Shown here piece after piece: positions 27,109-35,975 of a DNA stretch of 38,248 bases. The position numbers and the translations under genes are program-made. Origin of the DNA: a virus; the IMG/VR virus record IMGVR_UViG_3300023174_000350, positions 1 to 38,248 of that record; one strand, 5' to 3'. Under the pieces are notes generated by a model, which was not told the origin of the DNA, searched no databases, and saw only the letters and a program-made list of their open reading frames with translations. Within the stretch, counting starts at the first letter, position 1; the number at the start of each line of letters is the position of its first letter.

Positions 27109-29027
27109 CACCCGAACAACTCGACCGCGCCAGCGACCTCATCGCGGCATGGTCGGCAATCATTTCACCCCCTCCAAAGTGGACGATTTCCGAGTGGGCA
27201 GACCACCGGCGCAAACTCTCCGGGGAGGCGGCGGCGGAGAAAGGGCAGTGGCGAACGAACCGAGCGGAATACCAGCGAGGGATCATGGACGCCGTTGCCG
27301 ATCCGACGATTGAGCAAGTCGTCGTGATGTCATCGGCACAGGTCGGAAAAACGGAAATCCTTCTGAACTGCATCGGATACTTCGTGGACTTCGACCCCTC
27401 ACCCCTCATGCTCGTGCAGCCGGACGAGGCCATGGCAGAGACATTTTCCAAGGATCGCCTCGCGCCGATGTTTCGGGACTCACCAAGCCTCCGCTCGAAA
27501 GTGCGACCGGCCAAGACCCGCGACTCTGGAAACACGATCCTGCATAAAAGATTCCCCGGAGGGCATGTCACGCTTGTCGGAGCCAACGCCCCCAGCGGCC
27601 TCGCCTCTCGCCCGATCCGCGTCTTGCTCCTCGACGAGGTGGACCGCTACCCCGCCAGCGCCGGAACCGAGGGCGATCCGGTGAACCTCGCCATCGCCCG
27701 AACAAAAAACTTCTGGAACCGGCGCGTCGTCATGGTCTCGACCCCGACCGTGAAGGGCCTCTCCCGCATCGAGCGTGCTTTCGAGATTTCCGATCAACGG
27801 CATTTCCTCGTGCCGTGTCCCCATTGCCAACACGAGCACCCGCTTCGGTGGGGCAATGTCGTTTGGCAGGACGGACGACGCGACCTTGCAACCCTGCGTT
27901 GTCCCGCCTGCAACGGAACGATCACCAACGCGCAGAAAAACCAAGCCGTTGCCCGTGGTCGGTGGCAGGCCAGCGCAGGGCCAAGCAAGATCGCAGGCTT
28001 TCACCTCAACGAACTTTATTCTCCGTGGCGAAGCATCGCAGACATCGCCATCGAGCACGGGCGGGCGAAAGACGATCCCTCAACCTTGCAAGTCTGGATC
28101 AATACCAGCCTCGGCGAAACATGGGAAGAAGGCGGCGAGCGCATCAGCGAGCATGCCCTCATCGAACGGTGCGAACCCTACCCGCAGGCGGATGTCCCCG
28201 CCCGTGGGTTGATCCTCACGGCAGGCGTGGACACCCAGCAAGACCGCCTCGAGGTTGAGGTGGTCGCATGGGCAGGCGGCGAAGAAAGCTGGAGCGTGGC
28301 TTACCATGTCATCCTCGGAGACCCCGACATTCCCGAAGGAACGGCAGGAAGCCCGTGGACGCACCTCACCGACTACCTCCGCAAGCGGTGGACATCCGAG
28401 GCAGGCGGCGAAATGGTTATCGAAACGACCTGCATCGATACCGGCGGCAGCAACACCCAAGCCGTTTACGGCTATGTGAAACGCCACAAGGGCGACCGAG
28501 TTTACGGCGTGAAAGGCCAAGGCGGACCCGGCCTGCCCATCGTCGGCAACCCCGCCCGCCGCAGAGCAGGGAAAAAAACCACACGCCCCATCGATGTTTA
28601 TATCGTCGGAGTCGATTCCGCGAAGAGCATCGTTTACAAGCGACTCCGCATCACCGAACCCGGCTCTGGGTATTGCCACTTCCCGCAAGGACGCAGCGCC
28701 GAGTATTTCCGTGGACTCACCGCAGAGAAGGCCGTGACGAAATTCGTAAAAGGATTCCCCCGGATGGAGTGGCACAAAACATCCGGCGCACGGAACGAAC
28801 CGCTCGATTGCCGGGTTTACGCATTCGCCGCGCTCGTGCTACGCGCCCCGCAGTTTGACAAGCTCGCCCTCCGTAGGCGGCAAACCATGCCGGCACCCAA
28901 GCCCGCCGAGGCCGAGCCGCCCCCTCCGGTGGAACTCCCCGCAGAAGACACCCCCCCACCTCACGAAGACACTGCCGGAAAACGCAGGCGCACCCAGCGC
29001 CGTGGCAGCTTCGTGAATTCATGGTGA
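27105..29027 (+). CDS. Terminase large subunit, lambda gpA-like
   Basis: This is the packaging motor and nuclease, 640 residues, almost the length of lambda gpA (641). The ATPase shows Walker A MSSAQVGKTE (75-84) and Walker B VLLLDEVDRYP (Asp177, Glu178). A Cys pair set (CPHCQHEHP, then CPACNG) forms the family zinc knuckle. The nuclease part has GVDTQQDRLEVEVVAW and later acidic motifs. Near the C-terminus a copy of the phage's dispersed repeat encodes ELPAEDTPPP, a low-complexity insert not expected in this family. Confidence 0.95.
   Translation: MTPEQLDRASDLIAAWSAIISPPPKWTISEWADHRRKLSGEAAAEKGQWRTNRAEYQRGIMDAVADPTIEQVVVMSSAQVGKTEILLNCIGYFVDFDPSPLMLVQPDEAMAETFSKDRLAPMFRDSPSLRSKVRPAKTRDSGNTILHKRFPGGHVTLVGANAPSGLASRPIRVLLLDEVDRYPASAGTEGDPVNLAIARTKNFWNRRVVMVSTPTVKGLSRIERAFEISDQRHFLVPCPHCQHEHPLRWGNVVWQDGRRDLATLRCPACNGTITNAQKNQAVARGRWQASAGPSKIAGFHLNELYSPWRSIADIAIEHGRAKDDPSTLQVWINTSLGETWEEGGERISEHALIERCEPYPQADVPARGLILTAGVDTQQDRLEVEVVAWAGGEESWSVAYHVILGDPDIPEGTAGSPWTHLTDYLRKRWTSEAGGEMVIETTCIDTGGSNTQAVYGYVKRHKGDRVYGVKGQGGPGLPIVGNPARRRAGKKTTRPIDVYIVGVDSAKSIVYKRLRITEPGSGYCHFPQGRSAEYFRGLTAEKAVTKFVKGFPRMEWHKTSGARNEPLDCRVYAFAALVLRAPQFDKLALRRRQTMPAPKPAEAEPPPPVELPAEDTPPPHEDTAGKRRRTQRRGSFVNSW
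28931..28951 (+). repeat. Dispersed repeat copy C inside the terminase gene
   Basis: GGAACTCCCCGCAGAAGACAC matches copies A, B, D and E at 19 to 21 of 21 positions and is in frame in the 3' end of the terminase gene. The upstream CTCCGTG block is absent. Confidence 0.75.
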
Positions 29028-29518
29028 CAATTACGGCAGGCGAAACATTCGAGGTTACGGTATCGGCAGACCCCGCCGCGACCGTCCTTGTGCAATTCGC
29101 TGGCATGCAGTCGCGCAATGTCGCCGCCACCGGCACGGCAGGAACCTTCACCGCCGCCGCGAATACGAGCGGCTGGATTCCTGGACACTACATCTGGGAA
29201 GCGTGGGCAACGGTCGCCGCGCACCGCGCCCTCGTGGGAACCGGCGACCTCCTCATCCGCGAATCCGCAGCCACCCTCGCACCCGGTGCCGAGGTTCGCA
29301 CGCAAGCCCGCATCGCCGTGGCGCACATCCAAGCCATGCTCGCAGGAGGCGCAACACTGGAGGCGAAACGCTACAAGATCAACAACCGCGAACTGGAGCG
29401 GCACAGCATCGCGGAACTTTTACAACTCCTCTCTTTCTGGCGGCGTGAGCTATCCCGCGAATCCCGACTCTCATCCGGCATCATGTCCATCGGGCAATCG
29501 ATTTCCGTTCGCATCTAA
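29021..29518 (+). CDS. Probable head-tail adaptor (gpW position) with N-terminal beta domain, 165 aa
   Basis: The gene lies between terminase and portal, where lambda has gene W. The C-terminal part (about 95-165: IAVAHIQAMLAGGATLEAKR, then ELERHSIAELLQLLSFWRRE) is helical and resembles gpW-like adaptors. The N-terminal about 85 residues are beta-rich (TITAGETFEVTVSADPAA and on), like the small Ig or BppU-like domains of tail proteins. If correct this is a fusion of two units. It overlaps the terminase by seven bases. The assignment rests mainly on position. Confidence 0.5.
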   Translation: MVTITAGETFEVTVSADPAATVLVQFAGMQSRNVAATGTAGTFTAAANTSGWIPGHYIWEAWATVAAHRALVGTGDLLIRESAATLAPGAEVRTQARIAVAHIQAMLAGGATLEAKRYKINNRELERHSIAELLQLLSFWRRELSRESRLSSGIMSIGQSISVRI

Positions 29519-29520
29519 CC

Positions 29521-31050
29521 ATGGGCCTCTTCGATCTATTTTCCCGCACCGCCACCACGAAGACGCCCGCGCCAAGCCGCGCCGACCAGCCTCGCCTCTG
29601 GTCGGCGCGGTCAATTTTAAGCGACACCATCGGCAGCTTCGCCACCGCAGGCATGCCACAAGCCGCCGGTGCAGGCCGTCTGGAATCCACATGGGCAGGG
29701 ACACCGACCACGATTGACGCATGGATTTTCCAATACTGGAGCCGCATCGTCGCCCGCTCACGTGAGCAGGCCGAGAACAACGATCATCTCAAAAAGTTTT
29801 TGCAAATGGCCCGCGATAACATCGCAGGCCCGACAGGCTTCACATTCAACGCGCAGATCCGCGACCCGTCTGGAACGATGGACACCGTAGCCAGCAGCGC
29901 CATCGAGGACGCCTTTGCCGATTGGAGCAAGCGCGGAAACTACGACATCACTGGGCAACTCTCTCGCGCCGATGGCGAACGGCTCGCAGTGACCACCGCC
30001 GCGATGGATGGCGAGGTCATATGCATTAAGAAATATGGCGAAGACCTCAACAAGTGGGGCTTTGCCGTGCAGTTCATCGACCCCGTTTTGCTCAACCCCA
30101 CGAAATGGGAAAAGCTGAACAACGGCAATGTGATTCGACACGGAATCGAGTTTAACCCGAACGGTCGCCCGGTCGCCTACCATTTCCGCAACTACGACGA
30201 AATGATGATGGGCTATGTGAACCACAACGGCGAGAGCTTCCAGCGAGTTCCCGCCGATCAGGTCATCCATCGTTTCCTGCCTGAGCGAGTCGGCCAAAAG
30301 CGAGGCCTCCCGTGGGCACGCACAGCCCTCTGGAGGATGCGAATGCTCGCAGGCTTCGAGGATGCCGCCGTTGTCAACGCCCGTGTGTCCGCCAGCAAGA
30401 TGGGCTTTTTCCGAAACCTCGATGGCGACAGCGACGACATACTTGAAATGGACGCCGAGCCGGGCAAGTTTGAGGACATCGGGAACAGGGAATTTATTCC
30501 CTATACTCCGCAATTCCCAGACCAAGCATTCGACCCCTTTTGCAAAGCCATGCTTCGCTCGATTTCATCCGGCCTCGGCGTGTCTTACAACAACCTCGCC
30601 AGCGACCTCACGAGCGTCAATTTCTCATCGATCCGCCAAGGCGCACTCGACGAGCGCGAAGTGTGGAAGGGCCTGCAAGAATGGCTCATCTCCGGCTTCG
30701 TCATGCCAATATACGAGGCATGGCTTGAGCGTTCCTTGCTCGCCAACAAAATCCTGATTGCTGGCAAGCCGCTCAAATTCGACCGCCTCGAAAAATACAA
30801 GCAAGTAGCCTTCACCGGACGCCGCTGGGCATGGATCGACCCGTCCGCAGAAATGGCCGCAAACGAAAAAGCCATCTCGCAAAAACTCAAATCCCGCAGC
30901 GAGATCATCCGCGAGACCAGCAACCGCGACCCCGAAGATGTCTGGAGCGAGATCGAGCGTGAGGAAGTGGAGCTTAAAAAACGCGGCATCGTCCCGCTCA
31001 TTCCAGCAGGCGCAGCCGCCCCCGTGGCACAGCCCGAACCACAGCCATGA
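29521..31050 (+). CDS. Portal protein, lambda type
   Basis: This is the dodecameric DNA gate of the head, 509 residues (lambda gpB 533). The typical parts are QYWSRIVARSREQAENNDHL near the N-terminus, the NIAGPTGFTF stretch, DGEVICIKKYGEDLN, the VIHRFLPERVGQKRGLPW loop and SSGLGVSYNNLASDLTSVNF. These match the lambda portal family closely. It overlaps the next gene by ATGA. Confidence 0.94.
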   Translation: MGLFDLFSRTATTKTPAPSRADQPRLWSARSILSDTIGSFATAGMPQAAGAGRLESTWAGTPTTIDAWIFQYWSRIVARSREQAENNDHLKKFLQMARDNIAGPTGFTFNAQIRDPSGTMDTVASSAIEDAFADWSKRGNYDITGQLSRADGERLAVTTAAMDGEVICIKKYGEDLNKWGFAVQFIDPVLLNPTKWEKLNNGNVIRHGIEFNPNGRPVAYHFRNYDEMMMGYVNHNGESFQRVPADQVIHRFLPERVGQKRGLPWARTALWRMRMLAGFEDAAVVNARVSASKMGFFRNLDGDSDDILEMDAEPGKFEDIGNREFIPYTPQFPDQAFDPFCKAMLRSISSGLGVSYNNLASDLTSVNFSSIRQGALDEREVWKGLQEWLISGFVMPIYEAWLERSLLANKILIAGKPLKFDRLEKYKQVAFTGRRWAWIDPSAEMAANEKAISQKLKSRSEIIRETSNRDPEDVWSEIEREEVELKKRGIVPLIPAGAAAPVAQPEPQP

Positions 31051-31391
31051 GCCAGCCTTTCGACATCAACATTGCCGCAGGCGAGTCGTTCTTTTTCGAG
31101 GTCACGCTAAAAGACTCCACAGCGTCAAACGCGCTGCCAGTCAACCTCACAGATTTCACAGCATCCGGCCAACTCCGCGAGGACTGGGACAAACCACTCT
31201 TGGCTGAGTTCGCAGTCACCTTCCCGCTGCCACGCACCAGCGGCAAGGTTCGCGTAGTTCTCACAGACGAGCAGACCCGCGCCCTGCCAGTGAGCCGCGC
31301 TCGATACGACATTTTCATAACCGACCCATACGGCAACAGCCGGAAACTCCTCGAAGGCATCGCCACCATAAGCCGCTCCATCACCAGATAA
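31047..31391 (+). CDS. Small fibre- or tail-associated beta protein (BppU-like), 114 aa
   Basis: The protein begins FDINIAAGESFFFEVTLKDS and ends YGNSRKLLEGIATISRSITR. It fits a group of short phage proteins with a BppU N-terminal-like beta sandwich, found ahead of fibre genes. It is the first gene of a fibre cluster. The role is inferred to be structural or adaptor-like. Confidence 0.5.
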   Translation: MSQPFDINIAAGESFFFEVTLKDSTASNALPVNLTDFTASGQLREDWDKPLLAEFAVTFPLPRTSGKVRVVLTDEQTRALPVSRARYDIFITDPYGNSRKLLEGIATISRSITR

Positions 31392-31395
31392 AACC

Positions 31396-32136
31396 ATGGC
31401 CTCCGTTGACATCACCCTCGTTCCAAACACGCAAGTTGTAGTTACACCCGGCATTGCCATGCCAATAGGCGCAGGAGCGCAAGGCCCCGCCGGAACGGTA
31501 GCAATCGGAAGCGTATCGGCGCTCACAACCGGATCAGCCCCGACCGTTGTCAATGTCGGAAGCCCTACGAATGCCGTGCTCAATTTTGGCATCCCTCTCG
31601 GAGCGCAAGGCCCCGGCGGAACGATAGCCGTTGGCGCAGTGCAAACGCTTGCAGGTGACCAAAACGCATCGGTCACAAATATCGGCACGCCACAAAATGC
31701 CGTTTTGAATTTTGCCCTCCCTCGCGGCCTCTCCTCGACCGTCTCCGTCGGCACGGTCTTCATGCTTGCCGCTGGAGCCACGCCAACAATCACCAATGTC
31801 GGCACGCAGGAAAACGCCGTTCTCAATTTCGGCATACCCGCACCAGCCCCCGGCCCGAAGGGCGATGCAGGCGAGCGAGGCCCCGCCTTTGTGTATGGAT
31901 CGATTTCGTTTCTGTCGGATGTCTCCGACGATCACCTCACCCACTGGATCGGACGCGCCTCCGCAGGCACCGGCACGGATCAACCGGCATGGACAATCAC
32001 ACGCAGCGTATTTAATCGAAGCGGCGAACTCATCAGCCGAGGCGTAGCAGTCGCCGCAAAATGGGACTTGCGCGAAACAGCCACCTACATCGCCGGAGTC
32101 GTCTCCACCAGCGAGATCGACGCCGGATATTTCTAA
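31396..32136 (+). CDS. Fibre protein with three collagen-like/beta repeats, 246 aa
   Basis: The N-terminal two thirds hold three units of about 40 residues with the plan VGxVxxLxxGxxxTVxNxG...NAVLNFGIPxG (from about 35 to 155), a repeat well known in phage tail fibres. A short GPKGDAGERGP collagen-like stretch follows. The C-terminal domain (about 165-246) has THWIGRASAG, then PAWTITRSV and WDLRETATY, and is related to the protein encoded at 33238-33612. It is probably a receptor-binding or decoration fibre. Confidence 0.7.
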   Translation: MASVDITLVPNTQVVVTPGIAMPIGAGAQGPAGTVAIGSVSALTTGSAPTVVNVGSPTNAVLNFGIPLGAQGPGGTIAVGAVQTLAGDQNASVTNIGTPQNAVLNFALPRGLSSTVSVGTVFMLAAGATPTITNVGTQENAVLNFGIPAPAPGPKGDAGERGPAFVYGSISFLSDVSDDHLTHWIGRASAGTGTDQPAWTITRSVFNRSGELISRGVAVAAKWDLRETATYIAGVVSTSEIDAGYF

Positions 32137-32369
32137 AAAAACTACTCATCCCCCGCAGTCATTTTGACCGGCGCAAGTGGGGGAGGCGTGCTGTGCCTCC
32201 CTTAAACCGCTCACCACCTCTACGCCGTTCACTCCCCCTCCGTGCTCTCTGTGTGCTCTGTGGTCAATCCAGCACGGAACGCCCCGCAGAAGACACGATT
32301 TTTTCGAGCGGCAAAATAACGCCCGTCCACCACGGACACCGCAACCACCAACCACCACACAAAAAAATC
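32137..32369 (+). repeat. Dispersed repeat copy D in gap between fibre genes
   Basis: This 233-base gap has no gene. It contains the CTCCGTG block (32234-32270, ending GTGGTCAATCC, a diverged form) and the GGAACGCCCCGCAGAAGACAC block (32276-32296). The flanks are irregular, ACC- and CAC-rich before the next ATG. The ATG of the next gene follows an A run at 32361-32367. Confidence 0.8.
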
Positions 32370-33158
32370 ATGTCTGTCCCAATTCGCATTCGCCGCCGTC
32401 AATCCGGTTCCGCCGGAGCACCCGGAGTTCTCAAATCAGCCGAACTCGCATTCAACGAAGTTGATGGAATCCTTTACTACGGTAAAGGTGCCGACGCATC
32501 CGGCAACGCCACACAAATCGTTGGCATCGGCGGCAACGCCTCCAGCAGCTACGCAGACGGCATCGTCGCGACAGAGCGTGACGCCCGCATCGCCGCTGAC
32601 AACACCCTCACCACAAACCTCGCCAGTGAGGTAACACGTGCGCAGGGCTCAGAAAGCACGATTTCCACGAACCTCGCAAACGAGATCACCCGTGCGCAGA
32701 ACGCCGAATCAGCTCTCGGGACTCGCATCGATAATGTGTTGAGCAATGTTACTCCCGGCTCGCTGGATTCGCTGTCGGAAGTTGTCACAGCTTTCCAAGC
32801 CGCAGACTCCTCGCTCAACGGAGCAATCAGCAGCCTTGCATCCAGCGCCTCCACCGGCCTCACAAATGAGGTCAACCGCGCCACCGCAGCGGAAGCCGCC
32901 CTCGCTTCGGACATCTCCGACATCGAGACAGCAGCATCGGCTCTCACCAGCCGGGTCACCAGCGCAGAGGGAAGCATCACCGCAAACGCTTCCGCGATCA
33001 GCGCCGAGTCCACAGCCCGCGCAGCCGCGATCAGCGCAGAGACCAGCGCCCGCCAATCCGCTATCAGCTCAGAAGCAAGCACACGCCTCTCAGCCGACAA
33101 CGCACTAAGCGCCCGCATCCTCGTTCTCGAGACCGAGATCGACGGCGGCAGCTTCTAA
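32370..33158 (+). CDS. Tail fibre with Mtd-like N-terminus and coiled-coil shaft, 262 aa
   Basis: I start at the ATG at 32370 (MSVPIRIRRRQSGSAGAPGV), because the longer upstream frame crosses the repeat. The first 45 residues (KSAELAFNEVDGILYYGKG) match the attachment domain found at the N-terminus of fibres such as Mtd. The rest is a long Ala/Ser/Thr/Glu-rich shaft with repeated TNLASEVTRAQGSESTI-like and AAISAETSARQSAIS-like units, probably a trimeric coiled coil. There is no obvious receptor-binding tip, so it may carry another protein. Confidence 0.7.
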   Translation: MSVPIRIRRRQSGSAGAPGVLKSAELAFNEVDGILYYGKGADASGNATQIVGIGGNASSSYADGIVATERDARIAADNTLTTNLASEVTRAQGSESTISTNLANEITRAQNAESALGTRIDNVLSNVTPGSLDSLSEVVTAFQAADSSLNGAISSLASSASTGLTNEVNRATAAEAALASDISDIETAASALTSRVTSAEGSITANASAISAESTARAAAISAETSARQSAISSEASTRLSADNALSARILVLETEIDGGSF

Positions 33159-33174
33159 AGCAAACGGCCCACAG

Positions 33175-33214
33175 GGCCGGTCAACCTCGTGTCCATACAT
33201 GACGACCGGCCTTT
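33175..33214 (+). terminator. Possible weak terminator hairpin
   Basis: GGCCGGTC (33175-33182) pairs with GACCGGCC (33204-33211), followed by TTTC. The loop is 21 bases long, so the structure is weaker than the other hairpins here. It lies after a fibre gene stop codon. Confidence 0.35.
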
Positions 33215-33237
33215 CAAATCCTTCCGAGTCCATACTC

Positions 33238-33612
33238 ATGCCAGTTCCGATAAAACCTAAAAAAACCGTCGTGCCGGGTCGCATCCCCAGCACGGCGGAT
33301 TTATCGCTTGGCGAGGTCTGCATTAACTACGCCGACCGCAAAATTTTTGGACGCCATCCTCAGTCGGGAAGCGTCATCCAACTCACCACCCCCCCGCGCA
33401 ACGAAATCCCCGCCATCCTCGTCCATGCCGTGGACGGAGCAAACCTCTACATCGGTCGCCTTGAGTGGGAAGACTACCCCGCCACAGGCGAACCAGACGA
33501 CTCCCCCGCCTGGACAATTTACAAAATCACAACCGACTCTGCCGGCAATGTTCTTAGCGAACAATCCGCCACCGGCGCGTGGTCTTCCAAAGAATCTCTA
33601 ACCTACTCATAA
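33238..33612 (+). CDS. Short fibre-cluster protein with Mtd-like N-terminus, 124 aa
   Basis: I start at the ATG at 33238 (MPVPIKPKKTVVPGRIPSTA), which parallels the start of the gene before it; an ATG at 33199 would add 13 residues. The N-terminal 50 residues (LSLGEVCINYADRKIFGR) are Mtd-N-like. The C-terminal half (NLYIGRLEWEDYP, then PAWTIYKITTDSAGNVLSEQ) is clearly related to the end of the protein encoded at 31396-32136. It is a small chimera of the same modules. Confidence 0.65.
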   Translation: MPVPIKPKKTVVPGRIPSTADLSLGEVCINYADRKIFGRHPQSGSVIQLTTPPRNEIPAILVHAVDGANLYIGRLEWEDYPATGEPDDSPAWTIYKITTDSAGNVLSEQSATGAWSSKESLTYS

Positions 33613-33897
33613 ATGAAAGCTACCAACCCAATCGAAATCAACGGCAAATCATTTGACCGTTACAGCCTCAACCTCGCCATCAACGGCAAATACAACGCTG
33701 ACGGCACGCCGGATGCGTCCATCGCCGCCCGTTTCATACCAACGCGTCTGGTCGAAAACGGCGAGCCAGAGCAGGCGCAAGAGCAGTCTGTCAACATTGC
33801 CCTCGGCTCCCTCTCCGGCTCCGACGAACCCACACTCACCGCCGTCGCTGAAATCTCGGCGGCACTTCAAAAATTCATCCTCTCGAAAGGACTCTAA
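33613..33897 (+). CDS. Hypothetical fibre-cluster protein, 94 aa
   Basis: The gene begins directly after the previous stop codon. The product (IEINGKSFDRYSLNLAINGK and on) is a single beta-rich domain with a helical end (TAVAEISAALQKFILSKGL). I recognise no family. It is probably structural by position, perhaps a shaft or cap partner of the large adhesin that follows two bases later. Confidence 0.55.
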   Translation: MKATNPIEINGKSFDRYSLNLAINGKYNADGTPDASIAARFIPTRLVENGEPEQAQEQSVNIALGSLSGSDEPTLTAVAEISAALQKFILSKGL

Positions 33898-33899
33898 TC

Positions 33900-35918
33900 A
33901 TGGCTAACCGATTTGCCGTTGCCTCTGGCAACTTTAACGACACCGCTACATGGTCAACGACTGCGGCAGGCTCGCCCGGAGCATCTGTCCCGGTCGTTGG
34001 CGACAATGCTATTGCTAATGGGCGAACAATAACAATAACTGCATCCGCAGCTTGCGATAATGTCACTAATGGCTCTTCGTTTGGCGGCACTGCGGGAGGT
34101 CGGTTCGACCTATCTAACGGAGTCACACTAACAGCTTCGGTCATTGGCGGATTCCAATCCAGCAATACATACGGAGCAGTCAACCTGACAACGACATCAT
34201 CCGCATCAGTTGTTGCCACATCTTTGACAAGCAGTGCCGTCACCGCGCCTGCTATTTATTTAAATACCAGTGGCACACTAACTTTAACAGCAAACTCAAT
34301 AACTGGCGGAGCCGCTTCGCCAGGATCATCCACTATTTTCATTCAAAGCGGAACATTGTCAGCTCAAGCAAACTCTGTCATTGGAGGAAGATCTGCGTCT
34401 GGAAATAGTGACGCAATTCGCAGCATTGGAGGCGGCACGGTTGTGTTGAACTGCCCGTCTATAACTGGTGGTGAAAATAACGGAGGTGGCACAGCCTACG
34501 GCATTGCGAGCATCTCGACAGGTAGCGTTACGGTAAACGGGAATGTATTTGCAGGCATTGCTTTTGCCGGAGTTTTTGCAAGCACTGGCACAACAATCAT
34601 CAATGGAAATGTCAATGCCGTAAATGGAGTGAACGGAGTTATTTCGTCAGCGACCGTGCAAGTGTCTGGAAGTTTTTACTATTCAGCAAACGGAACAATT
34701 CCAATAAGCGCGCCTCGCCTAATTCTTGGAACACTCCCAGTCGCCAGTTTAACGCGCTATGCCTTGAGTGGAGCGGGCACATTTTACGATTTCTATACGG
34801 CCGACAATTCCACTGCACTGAACCAAGCCGCGCCGACCGATGTCCGAAGCGGCGTGGCATACGGTATCGGCAACTCGCAGACAGGACGCCTCACCGTCCC
34901 CGCTCGCGGCTCAGTCGCGCTCTCGGTCAACTACGGCCCGTCGATGCCATTTACGGCAACCCGCAGCGGCACGACCGCCACGGCCACACTGGCATACAGC
35001 TACCCATTGGTAGTCGGCGACCAAATTACGATTACAGGCGCATCAAATACCGAGTGGAATAGCACATACACCATTGCGTCAGTCGTCTCCGGCACATCAG
35101 TAACATTCATTGTCCCTGCCACTCACAGCGCCACAGCAGGCACAGGCGCAACGATGCAGACAACCGGCACCGCTGTCCTCGATCCCGCTGCCGTGGCATC
35201 GGCAGTGTGGGGCGCGGCAACGCGCACGCTCACCAGCGCCAGCGGTCCAACCGCAGCAGATAATGCGACAGCGGTATGGGCCGCAGCATCGCGAACGCTT
35301 ACAGCGGCAGACAAGACCGGCTATTCACTCACCAGCGCCGAGCGCACAGCCATTGCAACCGCAGTCGAGTCTTCCATCCTCAACGAAGCAGACGGCCAAC
35401 AAATACTCAACGCAATCGTCGGCGCAATTGGAAACAGCAATGTGGATCAAGTCGCTCTTGTAGCCGCGATCCGCAGCGACCTTGAGCGAGCAGGAGGACG
35501 CCTCGTTAATTTGGACGCCACCGTATCAAGTCGTCTTGCACCAAGTGGAACGCTGGCTACAGTCACGACATTGACCAACGCGCCAACGGTTCCAACCGCC
35601 GCCGCCATCGCTTCTCAGGTGCGAACCGAGCTTTCGGTTGAGCTTGGGAGGGTGGATCAGCCCATCAGTTCGCGCCTTGCGGGATCGGCCTACACAGCGC
35701 CGGCAAACAGCGACATCGCGGCCATTAAAGCAAAAACCGACAATCTGCCAGCAAGCCCGGCTGCAACCGGAGACATCCCTACCGAGTCGGAAATCGCCGC
35801 CGAAGTTTGGAGCAAGCCGACGACCGAGCTAACCATCACCGGCAGCATCGGCGAACGCGCAAAAAATCAGAGCACTGTCTCGACCACCGGCGCACAACTC
35901 GCCGCTGCACTCTCATAG
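33900..35918 (+). CDS. Large beta-helical adhesin/tail fibre, 672 aa
   Basis: The N-terminus (NRFAVASGNFNDTATWST, then GASVPVVGDNAIANGRTITI) resembles the G8-like or 'coat' domain that opens some adhesins. Residues about 60-270 are rich in Gly, Ser, Thr and Asn with short periodic strands, as expected of a right-handed beta helix. The C-terminal part has repeated VWGAATRTLTSASG / VWAAASRTLTAADK units and ends with AAEVWSKPTTELTITGS. The DNA between about 34000 and 34800 is clearly more AT-rich than its surroundings. A perfect terminator follows. It is the best candidate for a variable receptor-binding protein. Confidence 0.7.
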   Translation: MANRFAVASGNFNDTATWSTTAAGSPGASVPVVGDNAIANGRTITITASAACDNVTNGSSFGGTAGGRFDLSNGVTLTASVIGGFQSSNTYGAVNLTTTSSASVVATSLTSSAVTAPAIYLNTSGTLTLTANSITGGAASPGSSTIFIQSGTLSAQANSVIGGRSASGNSDAIRSIGGGTVVLNCPSITGGENNGGGTAYGIASISTGSVTVNGNVFAGIAFAGVFASTGTTIINGNVNAVNGVNGVISSATVQVSGSFYYSANGTIPISAPRLILGTLPVASLTRYALSGAGTFYDFYTADNSTALNQAAPTDVRSGVAYGIGNSQTGRLTVPARGSVALSVNYGPSMPFTATRSGTTATATLAYSYPLVVGDQITITGASNTEWNSTYTIASVVSGTSVTFIVPATHSATAGTGATMQTTGTAVLDPAAVASAVWGAATRTLTSASGPTAADNATAVWAAASRTLTAADKTGYSLTSAERTAIATAVESSILNEADGQQILNAIVGAIGNSNVDQVALVAAIRSDLERAGGRLVNLDATVSSRLAPSGTLATVTTLTNAPTVPTAAAIASQVRTELSVELGRVDQPISSRLAGSAYTAPANSDIAAIKAKTDNLPASPAATGDIPTESEIAAEVWSKPTTELTITGSIGERAKNQSTVSTTGAQLAAALS

Positions 35919-35934
35919 TTGGTTCATAGGTTAT

Positions 35935-35968
35935 CCCGGCGTGGGCCAAAACCCACGCCGGGTTTTTT
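35935..35968 (+). terminator. Rho-independent terminator after fibre cluster
   Basis: CCCGGCGTGGG (35935-35945) and CCCACGCCGGG (35952-35962) form a perfect 11 bp stem with a six-base loop, directly followed by TTTTTT (35963-35968). It is the strongest terminator in the window and separates the fibre cluster from the protease-capsid gene, which then needs its own promoter or antitermination. Confidence 0.93.
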
Positions 35969-35975
35969 GCGTCTA

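Noticed and set aside
31480-31850. Nucleotide tandem repeat of possible regulatory meaning
   Set aside because: The similarity reflects the three protein repeats of the fibre shaft; bases differ between units mainly at third positions.
32061-32369. Longer start for the fibre gene at 32370, through the repeat
   Set aside because: The upstream 103 codons run through the end of the previous gene and the dispersed repeat with arginine-rich, low-quality sequence. The Mtd-like N-terminus begins exactly at the ATG at 32370.
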